From contig CAVPRI010000002.1 of NCBI GenBank assembly GCA_963707835.1, positions 434,001 through 498,000 of the forward strand: DNA of 64,000 nucleotides. Direction: 5' to 3'. This DNA comes from Bog-473 sp963707835 (GTDB lineage Bacteria > Actinomycetota > Acidimicrobiia > Acidimicrobiales > RAAP-2). The notes beneath the pieces are model-generated. The model made no database searches. It was not told the DNA's origin and saw nothing but the letters and a program-made list of their open reading frames with translations. How positions within the stretch are numbered: position 1 is the stretch's first letter; every line of letters begins with the position of its first letter. The position numbers and the translations under genes were made by a program. Of the stretch, positions 27,751 to 35,858 are shown one piece after another.

Positions 27751-29121
27751 TCAGAGGCGGGCCAGTGCGACGTCCTCCTCCACGGCGGGGGAGATCAAGG
27801 GGATCTTGGACCCTCCTTCCGAGGGCTTTTGGTAACCGCCCCGGAGGTCGAAGTGACCGACGAGTCGGGGGTCGACGGCGGGCCCGGCGGTGAGCTGCTC
27901 GAGGGTTGGGCCGATGCGAGCGGCGACGGCCGAGAGGGTCTGACGATCGAGGTCCAGGGCACGAATCACGTTCTCGCCCAGGATTCCTCGGAGCTCGCCT
28001 TCGGGGACCCCGTCGAGCGCGTCGCGCAGCCAGGCCAGGGTGTTCGGCCACGTGCTCTCGTTGTGCGGGTAGTCCCGGCCGAAAGCGACGGTGTCGAGCC
28101 CGAGGTCGTGGCGCATCTCGACCTCGACCTTGTGGGGGAAGGAGAGGGAGACGACGCAATTGGTGTTCCAGTAGTCCCGCGGGCTGCGACGTGCGGGGAG
28201 GTCGCCGCGGTTGGCGTACCAGACCTGATCGAGATGATCGAGGGTGGCCGGAAGCCAGTCGGCCCGCACCTCGGTCATCACCAGCTTCAGGCCCGGATGC
28301 CGGTCGAAGACGCCCCCGAGCATCAGCTGCCACATGGGGCGTCGCGGGGAGACGTCGGAGAAGAAGTCCGCGCTGAGAACGCCGCCCTTGAGCGCCTGGA
28401 TCAGGTCGTCGGCCGTCCCGCCGGCGGCGTCCACCTTCTTCTTGACCTCGGCGATCCGCGGCAAGAAGCCTCCCTGCCGCTGGCCGTGACCCGCGTGGAC
28501 GAACAGGGAAAGTCCGCGGTCCTCACACAGCGTCCAGACCGGCTCCCAATACGGGTCGAACAGCGGCGGGATGCCGGCATAGCTCAAGAACCCCGGGGCA
28601 TAGGTGCCGCGGAATCCACGGTCGGCGATCCACGAGAGCTCCGTCAAGAGGCTCTCCATGTCGTGCCCGGGACCACCGGCGCCGACGAGGAACAGGCGGT
28701 CCGAGTGCTGGCCGAAGGTGTCGGAGAGCCACCGGTGGTAGGCCCTGATCCCGGCCTCGCACACGTCGTTCGGGTATTCCCGGTTGAACACGTTGTAGAA
28801 CATGGCGGACGCCCGGTGGTCGCCGAAGTACACGAACTCGCCGGCCACGCCTTCACGGTCCATCTCCTGCAGGCGGACGTCGGCATCCCAGATGCCCCGG
28901 TGGCCCCCGCCGGCCTGGGCACCGTCGAGGTCGTAGACGGCCAGGGCATCAGGCGAACCGGTGATGGGGTAGCTCATGGCACCCATCACGGTCGTGTAGA
29001 CCTCGTTGTCCTCCCGCAGGGCAGGCAGGTACTCGTGGAAGCGCCGTTCGAGATAGACCGGCCATGCCTCCGGGGGCGCCTGGGCGTGCGAGTCCACCGA
29101 GACGATCAGCACCCGTTCCAT
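27751..29121 (-). CDS. Amidohydrolase 2 family protein
   Basis: 456 residues from the ATG at 29121, six bases after AAGGGAGGG; an ATG two codons upstream lies too close to that site. The metal motif is VSVDSHAQ, with later HAGHGQR and FGRDYPHNEST, consistent with an ACMSD-like TIM barrel. The length and central VVMTEV-like strand (KLVMTEVRADWLP) match actinobacterial 'amidohydrolase family' proteins near 400-450 residues. The substrate is unknown. It is convergent with the DUF1059 gene and is the second such enzyme in the window. Confidence 0.86.
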   Translation of the reverse strand: MERVLIVSVDSHAQAPPEAWPVYLERRFHEYLPALREDNEVYTTVMGAMSYPITGSPDALAVYDLDGAQAGGGHRGIWDADVRLQEMDREGVAGEFVYFGDHRASAMFYNVFNREYPNDVCEAGIRAYHRWLSDTFGQHSDRLFLVGAGGPGHDMESLLTELSWIADRGFRGTYAPGFLSYAGIPPLFDPYWEPVWTLCEDRGLSLFVHAGHGQRQGGFLPRIAEVKKKVDAAGGTADDLIQALKGGVLSADFFSDVSPRRPMWQLMLGGVFDRHPGLKLVMTEVRADWLPATLDHLDQVWYANRGDLPARRSPRDYWNTNCVVSLSFPHKVEVEMRHDLGLDTVAFGRDYPHNESTWPNTLAWLRDALDGVPEGELRGILGENVIRALDLDRQTLSAVAARIGPTLEQLTAGPAVDPRLVGHFDLRGGYQKPSEGGSKIPLISPAVEEDVALARL

Positions 29122-29502
29122 CAGCATCCCTCCCTTGCTCCGGTGATCGCCGGCGCGTCTCCGAGCGTAGGCCGATTCCGGACCACGGTCGTTGGCGTGA
29201 ACCCCGTCGGGGCGGTTCGGGAACCGGACGGGCAAGGAGGGCGGGATGACGACAATCCCAGACACCCCTCCGTCACCCCGCCCTCAACCACCTGTCATTG
29301 TGACCAACGGGGGTGGGCCTGCCAAGGCCTATGTCGGGGGAGGGACCTCAGAACGCCGTCCGGGCTCCTGCCCGCGCTCGCCCAGGTCACAGATGAGCTG
29401 AGGGGGGGGTGACCATTCCCCCAGGAGTCCCGGGTCACCCCACCCCCTCGGTGGATTGTGCTTCGACGACTGCTCCCCGGCATAGAGCCGTTCGAACCCA
29501 AC
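29122..29502. other. Intergenic region without a recognised gene
   Basis: 381 bases between two minus-strand genes. It contains a 9-base inverted repeat (listed separately) and otherwise no frame or RNA that I can support. It should hold the promoter of the amidohydrolase at its left side. Confidence 0.6.
29406..29441 (-). terminator. 9-base inverted repeat downstream of the GT87 gene
   Basis: GGGGTGACC at 29406-29414 pairs perfectly with GGTCACCCC at 29433-29441 around an 18-base loop. It lies about 60 bases past the stop of the minus-strand GT87 gene, a sensible place for a terminator. No U-tail is present. Confidence 0.3.
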
Positions 29503-30716
29503 TCAGACAACGGGCGCACAACGGGGTCGGCGTCTGAGGAGCAGCAGTGAGATGCCGGCCAGGAACACCACGATGACCAGGCAGAAGGAGTTGCCCGCCA
29601 CGAGCTGCCAGACGCCGAGGTGGAGGTCCGAGGCGCCCCGGGAGGGCACCCACCAGACGGGTGCGCTCCAGAACAGGAGCGCACCACCCGCCGCGAGGGC
29701 GCGTCCCCACCGGGGGCGGTCGTCGGCCAGGGCCAACCAGGCAAGAGCGGGGACGATCCAGACCAGGTGGTGGATCCACGAGATGGGTGACACCAGCAGC
29801 CCCGTCCCGGCGCACACGAGCACCCCGAGCATGGGCGAGGATCTCCGGTGCGCGATCGATGCCAGGACCAGGCCGCCGATGGCCACGACGAGCAGCACCG
29901 GCCACGTCACCTTGGCCGGCAGGAGCGTATGGGCGATGCGGTCGAGTGCGGCGGTCAGGTTCTGGTTGCGCACGTTGAACAGATCGCCGGCTCGTTCGGG
30001 CCTGAAGACGGCGTTGGTCCAGAAGAACGACGACGACGCGGGGAGAGGAAGTACGTCACCAATTCACACGTGGCGAAGGTCGCCGTGCACGTGAGGGCAC
30101 CGCGGGTCCGGCGCGTCAGCAAGAGGTAGGGGACGAAGAGCAGCGGGGTCAGCTTTATTGCGGCAGCGATGCCGGTGGCGAGGCCGAGCGGGACCCCTCG
30201 CCCCCCGATCCGGCGCTCCGAGAGAAGGTCCCACAGCACCAACAGGGTCACGACAAGATTCACCTGTCCGAACCCGACGGTGATGAGGACCGGATTGAGC
30301 AGCAACACCGGCAGGCTCAGGGCCAGGGCCCACCGCCACACCGCGGCCCGGCAGAGCTCGGGGCGCACCGTGCGCAACGAGACCACGACGATGCCGAGCA
30401 GCGCGCCCAGGTTGCACAGCGTCCACGCCGTCTGCACCGTGGCCACGGACCCGAAGAGATGCCGCCACGGCGCGAAGAGCAGGGCCGCGAAGGGGGGGTA
30501 GGTGAAGAACAAGGTGGTGTTCGGGAGGCCCACCGAGTACAGGTGCGGGGTGAAGACGTAGCGTCCGCCCAGCCGTAGGTAGACGCCGAGGTCCACCTCG
30601 TAGGTCCGCAGCGCGATGGCGACCCCGTAGGTGAGCGCCCCGGCGAACGATGCGAGTGCGACCAACCATGCGCCAGTCCGCGACCGGCCGTCGGGAGCCG
30701 CTGGTGCCCACGCCAC
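29503..30716 (-). CDS. GT87 (DUF2029) mannosyltransferase-like membrane protein, frame broken near 30041
   Basis: About 404 residues. A GTG at 30716 follows a TAGCAT box with no ribosome-binding site. The first part has the GT-C pattern of actinobacterial polyprenyl-phosphomannose-dependent mannosyltransferases: VDLGVYLRLGGRYVF, TYPPFAALLFAPW and AAAIKLTPLLFVPYLL. One base is missing in the GGGG run at 30040-30043. When it is restored the protein continues SPASSSFFWTNAVFRPERAGD and then NLTAALDRI and SPISWIHHLVW. Members mannosylate lipoglycans at the membrane. The specific acceptor is unknown. Confidence 0.8.
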
Positions 30717-30722
30717 GGGTCG

Positions 30723-30728
30723 ATGCTA
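30723..30728 (-). promoter_or_regulatory. -10 box for leaderless GT87 transcript
   Basis: TAGCAT on the minus strand ends 6 bases before the GTG, so transcription would begin at or near the start codon. No Shine-Dalgarno is present. Confidence 0.5.
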
Positions 30729-30738
30729 TGCGGCTCCT

Positions 30739-31125
30739 TCAGGCACCGAGGGCGTAGCGGATGGCGCGGTCCCGGTTGCGCAGGGCACGACGCACAAGCT
30801 CGTCTCGAGACAGTCCGCTGGCCACCACTGCCCGATCCAGCAGGTCGGAGACGGTCAGGACGAGGGTGAGGAGGTCCCGCGCCGGGGCGTGCCCGACCAG
30901 GGGGACGGGTTCGGTGGCCAGGTCGAGCCCTGCCGCCTCCACCAGTGCCACCCGGAGTTCCCCGAGGACTGTCGAAGCCTCGGCCACGGGCGTGCCGCTC
31001 CGCCGCATCCACACGGAGATGCCCAGCTCGATCGAGAGATCGCCCGACCGCGGTTCGATAGGGCCCAGTTGCACCAGGCCGGCCACGAACGCCGTCAGGA
31101 AGCCGGTCGACGTGGCGTCTGTCAC
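30739..31125 (-). CDS. Hypothetical helical protein
   Basis: 128 residues if it starts at the GTG at 31125; the frame stays open far upstream but there it is antisense to Ku. The sequence is mainly alpha-helical with alternating hydrophobics (LTLVLTVSDLLDRAVVASG) and a C-terminal ELVRRALRNRDRAIRYALG helix. I recognise no family. It reads away from Ku across 66 bases and lies just upstream of the GT87 gene. Composition and codon use fit a real gene, but no homology supports it. Confidence 0.5.
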   Translation of the reverse strand: MTDATSTGFLTAFVAGLVQLGPIEPRSGDLSIELGISVWMRRSGTPVAEASTVLGELRVALVEAAGLDLATEPVPLVGHAPARDLLTLVLTVSDLLDRAVVASGLSRDELVRRALRNRDRAIRYALGA

Positions 31126-31178
31126 GGCCTCAGTGTGCCCACCGGGTGTCACAAGGGGGTGGACCGGCTCTGGGCTGG

Positions 31179-31184
31179 TAATTT
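31179..31184 (+). promoter_or_regulatory. -10 box for leaderless ku transcript
   Basis: TAATTT lies 7 bases before the Ku ATG with no ribosome-binding site between, consistent with a leaderless message. Confidence 0.5.
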
Positions 31185-31191
31185 GTCGTTC

Positions 31192-32061
31192 ATGCCACGC
31201 ACGATCTGGAAGGGGGCCCTGAGCTTCGGACTGGTGAACATCCCCGTCGCCTTGTACCCAGCCACGGCGGACAAGGGCATCCACTTCAACCAGTTCGAGG
31301 AGGGCACCTCGGACCGCATCCGCTACAAGAAGGTGAACGAACGGACCGGTGACGAGGTTCCACAGGAACGAATCGTCCGGGGATTCGATCTCGGCGGCGG
31401 GGAGTACGTCCTCTTGAGCGACGAGGAGCTCGAGTCCGCCGAGCCCAAGCGGTCCCGCCAGATCGAGATCTCCGACTTCGTGGACCTGGCCGAGATCGAC
31501 CCGGTGTACTTCCGGGCCACCTACTACCTGGCCCCCGAGGGGGAGGGGACCGACAAGGCCTACGCGTTGCTGCGACAGGCCATGACCGAGTCCAAGAAGG
31601 TGGCGATCGCCACGCTCGTGATGCGGAACAAGGAGCACCTGGTGGCCATCCGGCCCGAGGCGGACGCGCTGGCACTGCACACGATGTACTTCGCCGACGA
31701 GGTGCGGGTGCCCGGACGCGAGTTCCCGCTGCCCGACGGGCCCGAAGTCAGCGAGCGTGAACTCTCCATGGCACAGATGCTGATCGGCTCCATGGAGAGC
31801 GACTGGGACCCGGGACGGTTCCACGACACCCACCGGGAGAAGGTCGAGGCCTTGATCGAGGAGAAACGGGGTGGCCGCGAGATCGTGATCCAGAGCGTCC
31901 CGGATGCCCCGACCAAGGTGGTCGACCTCATGGAGGCCCTCAACGCCAGCATCGCTGCCGCGGCCCGGACGGCTGCCGTCGGGGAGGTCGGGGACGCCCC
32001 TGAGGCGCCCGCTCCCCGGACGGCGCGGGCGCGCAAGACGGCCAAGCGCAAGGCATCCTGA
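31192..32061 (+). CDS. ku: Non-homologous end joining protein Ku
   Basis: 289 residues; begins with the conserved MPRTIWKGALSFGLVNIPV and includes HFNQFEEGTSDRIRYKKVN, the Ku-core strand RQIEISDFVDLAEIDP and MRNKEHLVAIRP. The homodimer encircles DNA ends and recruits LigD. The tail after about residue 255 is alanine- and lysine-rich (ARKTAKRKAS), as in actinobacterial Ku proteins where it aids DNA binding. No ligD is present in this window. A CBS-domain gene starts 12 bases downstream and may be cotranscribed. Confidence 0.97.
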   Translation: MPRTIWKGALSFGLVNIPVALYPATADKGIHFNQFEEGTSDRIRYKKVNERTGDEVPQERIVRGFDLGGGEYVLLSDEELESAEPKRSRQIEISDFVDLAEIDPVYFRATYYLAPEGEGTDKAYALLRQAMTESKKVAIATLVMRNKEHLVAIRPEADALALHTMYFADEVRVPGREFPLPDGPEVSERELSMAQMLIGSMESDWDPGRFHDTHREKVEALIEEKRGGREIVIQSVPDAPTKVVDLMEALNASIAAAARTAAVGEVGDAPEAPAPRTARARKTAKRKAS

Positions 32062-32072
32062 GCGAGGTCTGC

Positions 32073-32471
32073 GTGCGACGGGTCCGTGATGTGATGTGCG
32101 GGGAGATCGACGCCCTGTCGAGCACCGACAGCGTGGTCGTGGCGGCGCGCTACCTGGTGGCCAACGACGTCGATGCCGTGCCCGTGTGCGCGGACGACGG
32201 CGCATTGGCCGGGACGGTGGGCACTCGTGACATCGTGGCGCTGGTGGTGGCTCGCGGCCTCGACCCCCGACAGGTGACCCTGGGAGAGATCGCCGTCGCC
32301 GACGGAGCCCTGGGCGTCGACGCCGATCTGCCGGTGGAGGAGGCGGCGTCGATCATGTGGCGCCACGACGCGGCGGCCCTCCCGGTGCTCGAGGGGACCC
32401 GGGTGGTCGGCCATGTCACCCAGCGCGACGTGGCGCGGACCATGGCGGTGGGGCCGTGGGTAGACGGTTGA
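32073..32471 (+). CDS. Two-CBS-domain protein
   Basis: 132 residues from a GTG start. Two tandem CBS motifs are visible: VRDVMCGEIDALSSTDSVV with VPVCADDGALAGTVGTRDI, then VTLGEIAVADGALGVDADL with LPVLEGTRVVGHVTQRDV. Such stand-alone pairs bind adenosine nucleotides and regulate partner proteins. Its stop overlaps the first of three GGTTGAG repeats in front of the next gene, so the two are closely linked. Confidence 0.92.
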   Translation: MRRVRDVMCGEIDALSSTDSVVVAARYLVANDVDAVPVCADDGALAGTVGTRDIVALVVARGLDPRQVTLGEIAVADGALGVDADLPVEEAASIMWRHDAAALPVLEGTRVVGHVTQRDVARTMAVGPWVDG

Positions 32472-32493
32472 GGGTTGAGACTCGAGGGTTGAG
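32466..32493 (+). repeat. Three GGTTGAG direct repeats before the HTH-PPOX gene
   Basis: GGTTGAG occurs at 32466-32472, 32473-32479 and 32487-32493, ending just before the GGGAG ribosome-binding site of the gene at 32500. It overlaps the stop of the CBS gene. The position suits an operator, possibly for the HTH protein itself; this is inference. Confidence 0.5.
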
Positions 32494-32499
32494 GGAGAC

Positions 32500-33204
32500 A
32501 TGGCACCAGACGACCTGACAGCAGGCACCACGGGTCCCGCGGGCCCGGCCGACCTGCATGCCGGGGACATGGCCCGCCGTGTGGCCCGGCGCCGGTCCGA
32601 ACTGGGCAAGAGCATCGAGGAGGTGGCTCAGGTCGCCGGTATCGACCCCGAATACCTGCGGTACTTCGAGACCAATGCCACGGCTCGGCTGAGCAGCGGA
32701 TCGCTCCTGTTGCTGGCCATGGCCCTCGAGTGCACCCCCGAGGATCTCTCCGGAGGCCGGATCGACCGACCGCCCGGGCAGGGCCGGGCCGGGCGCCACC
32801 CCGAGCTGCGGGCGCTGACCCCCGAGCAGTGCGCGGTCCACCTGCGGGCCGGTGGGGTGGGGCGCATCGTGTTCCGCTCGACCCGGGGACCGGTCGCCCA
32901 TCCCCTCAACTTCGTGTCCAACGGGCGTGACGTGGTGTTCTCGACCACGGCCGAACACGCCGCCGCCATTGTCGAGCAGGGCCGGGTGAGCTTCCAGATC
33001 GACCGGGTGGACGAGGCCCTCAGCGAGGGGTGGAGCGTGTTGGTGACCGGGAGCGCTCGACGCGTGGAGGACCCCGAGGAGGTGGCGTCGGTGACCGGTC
33101 TCGGCCTGGCTCCATGGGCGGGCGGCCCACGGCATGCCATCGTGGGCATCAGTCGGGACGAGGTGACGGGACGGGTGATCGCCCAGGGGGCGGCCCGGGG
33201 TTGA
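32500..33204 (+). CDS. HTH (XRE) and pyridoxamine-oxidase-like split-barrel fusion protein
   Basis: 234 residues. An N-terminal XRE-type helix-turn-helix (about residues 23-80: ARRVARRRSELGKSIEEVAQ, then GIDPEYLRYFE) is joined to a flavin-binding split barrel (about 100-230: GRIVFRSTRGPVAHPLNF, VSFQIDRVDEALSEGWSVLV) of the PPOX/NimA type. The fusion suggests a regulator that senses a flavin, F420 or a redox ligand through the barrel. A GGGAG site precedes the ATG, and three direct repeats lie directly upstream. The fusion type is known in actinobacteria; the ligand is not known here. Confidence 0.9.
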   Translation: MAPDDLTAGTTGPAGPADLHAGDMARRVARRRSELGKSIEEVAQVAGIDPEYLRYFETNATARLSSGSLLLLAMALECTPEDLSGGRIDRPPGQGRAGRHPELRALTPEQCAVHLRAGGVGRIVFRSTRGPVAHPLNFVSNGRDVVFSTTAEHAAAIVEQGRVSFQIDRVDEALSEGWSVLVTGSARRVEDPEEVASVTGLGLAPWAGGPRHAIVGISRDEVTGRVIAQGAARG

Positions 33205-33223
33205 GCCAGGCGCCACCGCCTGA

Positions 33224-34594
33224 TCAGTCCTCGACCATGTGTCGGAGGAGGCGGGCGTACTCGATCAGGTGGCGATCGCTCAGGTAGTGCTCGCGCACGC
33301 GGCGCCGAGCGCGGCGTCCGAGCGCGGGAAACTCGGCCGGGCGGCCCAGAAGATCGAGCAGGGCGCGCCCGAAGGCGTCGAGATCCCGGGGATCGTCGAG
33401 CAGGACCCCGGTCTCGGGTGTCACCTGGTCGGTGATGCCACCGACCGCTGAGGCCACCACCGGGCGCGCCTTCCACATGGCCTCGGTCACGGTGAGGCCG
33501 AAACCCTCCTGCAGGCTCTTCTGGACGACGACGCAGGCATGGCGCTGGGCGGCGTTGACGGCGAGGGCGTTCGCCACCGGGTCCTCCATGGGGAGTGCCA
33601 CCAGGCGGATGACCTCACGGGCCCGCCCCGGCAGGGCGTCCCACGCCCCGAGGCACTCGGCCAGCACACGTGCACCCTCGGGGTCGTCGCTCACGCCGTC
33701 GACGGCCGGGCCGATCAGGGCCAGCCGGGCGTCGGTGCGACCCACCACGTGCTCGGCGAAACCGTGGAGGACCCCCACCATGTCCTTGAGGTGGTCCCAC
33801 CGCGAGACCTGGACCACGACCCGCTCGTGGCGGCCGAACGGCGCGGCATCGCCCAGGACGGCGCCGCCCGTATCCCCGCCGTCGGGCAGGAGGCCCACGC
33901 CGGACAGGAGGCGCTCGACGCGTGCCCTGGGGAGCGCTCGGTTCTTCGGTGAGAGGGGGTCGATGGAGGGGCAGATGATCCACACGTCGGCATCGCGGAG
34001 CACGTCGGGGACGAAGGCTTCGTGCGAGAACACGAAGGTGTGGCAGGCCCTGAGATACGGGTGGAGGAAGGTCCAGGCCTGCTCGGTGTGCACGTTGGGC
34101 CGTTCCGTGCCGATGTGGCAACGCCAGACCACGCTGATGCCCCGCCGGGCCAGGTGGTCACCCAGCCCCGCCGTCTGTGGGTCGTGGAGCACCGCGATGT
34201 CGCCCGGCCGCATCATTCGGCCCAGCGCGTTGCCGTTGGCGCGCAGCACAGCGGTGTAGTGGTCCGCCTCCGCCGGCCCGAGCGCACCGGTGTCGCCGGC
34301 GGCACCGTGGATCCGGTTGTGCAGACGCTTGGTGATGGTGAAGAACGCCCGATCACCGTCGATCACGGCCCATCGGGCGTCGATGCCGGCGCCGACGGCG
34401 TAGCCGTTGAGCAATCCGAGCATCTCGGCGACGCCTCCCCCGTGCGCGGTCGAGCTGATGTTCCACACGCGCCGGTGCCCGAGTGCCCGGCGCGCCCCAT
34501 GGGCGGCGGCATGCAGCTCGGCTGCACGCGACGCGCTGACGTAGCGGGCCAGGCGGAGCAGTGAGCGTGGCTGGATCTCGACCTCACGTGGCAT
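33224..34594 (-). CDS. GT4 glycosyltransferase, trehalose synthase (TreT)-like
   Basis: 456 residues from the ATG at 34594 (AGAAGG upstream). The GT-B fold is shown by VWNISSTAHGGGVAEML (N-domain glycine loop), VLHDPQTAGL, WRCHIGTERPNV and, in the C-domain, VVQVSRWDHLKDM and the EGFGLTVTEAMWKARPVV nucleotide-sugar motif. The N-terminal pattern matches the trehalose glycosyltransferring synthase group, which joins glucose from a nucleotide sugar to glucose. A related GT4 function cannot be excluded. It is convergent with the HTH-PPOX gene and divergent from the HAD gene. Confidence 0.8.
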   Translation of the reverse strand: MPREVEIQPRSLLRLARYVSASRAAELHAAAHGARRALGHRRVWNISSTAHGGGVAEMLGLLNGYAVGAGIDARWAVIDGDRAFFTITKRLHNRIHGAAGDTGALGPAEADHYTAVLRANGNALGRMMRPGDIAVLHDPQTAGLGDHLARRGISVVWRCHIGTERPNVHTEQAWTFLHPYLRACHTFVFSHEAFVPDVLRDADVWIICPSIDPLSPKNRALPRARVERLLSGVGLLPDGGDTGGAVLGDAAPFGRHERVVVQVSRWDHLKDMVGVLHGFAEHVVGRTDARLALIGPAVDGVSDDPEGARVLAECLGAWDALPGRAREVIRLVALPMEDPVANALAVNAAQRHACVVVQKSLQEGFGLTVTEAMWKARPVVASAVGGITDQVTPETGVLLDDPRDLDAFGRALLDLLGRPAEFPALGRRARRRVREHYLSDRHLIEYARLLRHMVED

Positions 34595-34700
34595 GGCCTT
34601 CTGCCGCGTCGGCGGTGCCGGGTCCTCGGGAAGGATCACGAGCCCCCGTCCCGAGAGTCGGCCACGGTCGCCGAGTCTATGGACTGCACGCACATCCGGT

Positions 34701-34706
34701 TAGCCT
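34701..34706 (+). promoter_or_regulatory. -10 box for leaderless HAD gene transcript
   Basis: TAGCCT lies 8 bases before the ATG at 34715 and no ribosome-binding site follows. It drives rightward transcription into the conserved tlyA-recN region. Confidence 0.45.
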
Positions 34707-34714
34707 CGGCGCGC

Positions 34715-35488
34715 ATGTGGCCACCGCCGCCAGGAGGGACCTGGGTCGTGGATCTCGACGGTGTCGTGTGGGTCGGCGACGAGCTGGTGGCCGGCGCCGG
34801 TCAGGCCGTGGCCCGACTGCGCGCGAGTGGCGTCCGGGTGCTGTTCGCCACCAACAACTCGGTCCCGACCCGTAGCGAGTTGCGCGCTCGCCTGGCCCGC
34901 AGCGGCATCACGGTCGACGACGGCGATCTCCTGCGATCCGGCGACGTGGCGGCCGGCCTGCTTGCACCGGGCTCCACCGCCGTGGTCGTGGCCGGCGCAG
35001 GCGTGCTCGAGGCGCTGGGTGCCCACGGGATCAAGGTTGTGGAGGAGGGCCCGGCCGATGCCGTGGTGGTCGGCCTGACCCGCTCGGTGACCTACGGCGA
35101 CCTGAACCGGGCCGCCTCCGCGGTGCGCGGAGGGGCCCGCTTCATCGGGACCAACGAGGACCCGACCTACCCGACCAGCCACGGGCTCGAGCCCGGCGGC
35201 GGCGCCATTCTCGCGGCCGTGGCCACGGCAGCCGAGGCCGCCCCCGAGGTGGCGGGAAAACCTCACCGAGCGACCGCCGAGGCGATCGCCGGACGCGTGG
35301 CCCCCGGCGAGCTCCGTGTGATGGTGGGGGACCGGCCTGCCACCGACGGGATGCTCGCCCGGCAGCTGGGCATCCCCTTCGCCCTGGTGCTCTCCGGGGT
35401 GACCCCACCGGGGGGCGTTCCGGCGGACGCCGACGCGGCGGCGGTGGCCCACGATCTGCATGCCCTGGTCGACCAGGTGCTCCGTTAG
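34715..35488 (+). CDS. HAD-IIA family phosphatase (NagD-like)
   Basis: 257 residues. Motif I DLDGVVW, motif II with TNNS (FATNNSVPT), the substrate loop FIGTNEDPTYPT and motif III MVGDRPATDGMLARQLG define the HAD-IIA subgroup. In M. tuberculosis the protein at the same place (Rv1692, before tlyA) is a glycerol-3-phosphate phosphatase, so that activity is the best guess here. The cap insert between motifs II and III is of normal size. Start chosen at 34715 because of the leaderless promoter. The next gene starts 10 bases downstream. Confidence 0.88.
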   Translation: MWPPPPGGTWVVDLDGVVWVGDELVAGAGQAVARLRASGVRVLFATNNSVPTRSELRARLARSGITVDDGDLLRSGDVAAGLLAPGSTAVVVAGAGVLEALGAHGIKVVEEGPADAVVVGLTRSVTYGDLNRAASAVRGGARFIGTNEDPTYPTSHGLEPGGGAILAAVATAAEAAPEVAGKPHRATAEAIAGRVAPGELRVMVGDRPATDGMLARQLGIPFALVLSGVTPPGGVPADADAAAVAHDLHALVDQVLR

Positions 35489-35491
35489 GGT
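35486..35491 (+). promoter_or_regulatory. Possible -10 box for gene at 35499
   Basis: TAGGGT overlaps the HAD stop codon and lies 7 bases before the next ATG, without a Shine-Dalgarno. It may give a second, leaderless transcript inside the operon. Confidence 0.4.
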
Positions 35492-35498
35492 GAGCCCC

Positions 35499-35858
35499 AT
35501 GGCGGGCGAGGAGCGCATCCGCAAGTACGTCGAGGCCGCCACGATGCTGGGTGAGGTGAGCCGACGCCGGGCCGAGGAGCTCGTGCGGGCCCTCGTCGAC
35601 GCTGGTTCGGTGCAGCGCTCGCACGCGAACCAATGGGCCGAATCGTTGGCCTCGCAGGTGGGAGACGTGCTCAAGCGGTCGGCCGACGTCGGCCTGAGCG
35701 CCACCCGCGAGGTCTCTGCACAGGCGGGACGCACCGCCGACGGTGTGAGGGGCACCGCCGGGCGCACCGCCTCGCGCGCCAGGGCCGCGGCGTCGAGGGT
35801 CACGCCCGCCTGGGCCCCGGGGCCCGGCGGGACGCCGCCGGAGAAGGCCGCCAGCTGA
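35499..35858 (+). CDS. Small phasin-like coiled-coil protein
   Basis: 119 residues. The first 70 form long amphipathic helices (RKYVEAATMLGEVSRRRAEEL, LASQVGDVLKRSADVGLSA), and the tail is rich in Ala, Arg, Thr and Pro. It sits where M. tuberculosis has the conserved small protein Rv1693, between the phosphatase and tlyA. The layout resembles phasins or other surface-binding helical proteins. The function is unknown. Its TGA overlaps the proposed CTG start of tlyA, implying translational coupling. Confidence 0.75.
   Translation: MAGEERIRKYVEAATMLGEVSRRRAEELVRALVDAGSVQRSHANQWAESLASQVGDVLKRSADVGLSATREVSAQAGRTADGVRGTAGRTASRARAAASRVTPAWAPGPGGTPPEKAAS

Noticed and set aside
30739..32205. Long minus-strand open frame covering Ku
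   Set aside because: It is antisense to a clear Ku gene and arises from high GC content. Only the part left of 31125 was kept as a possible gene.
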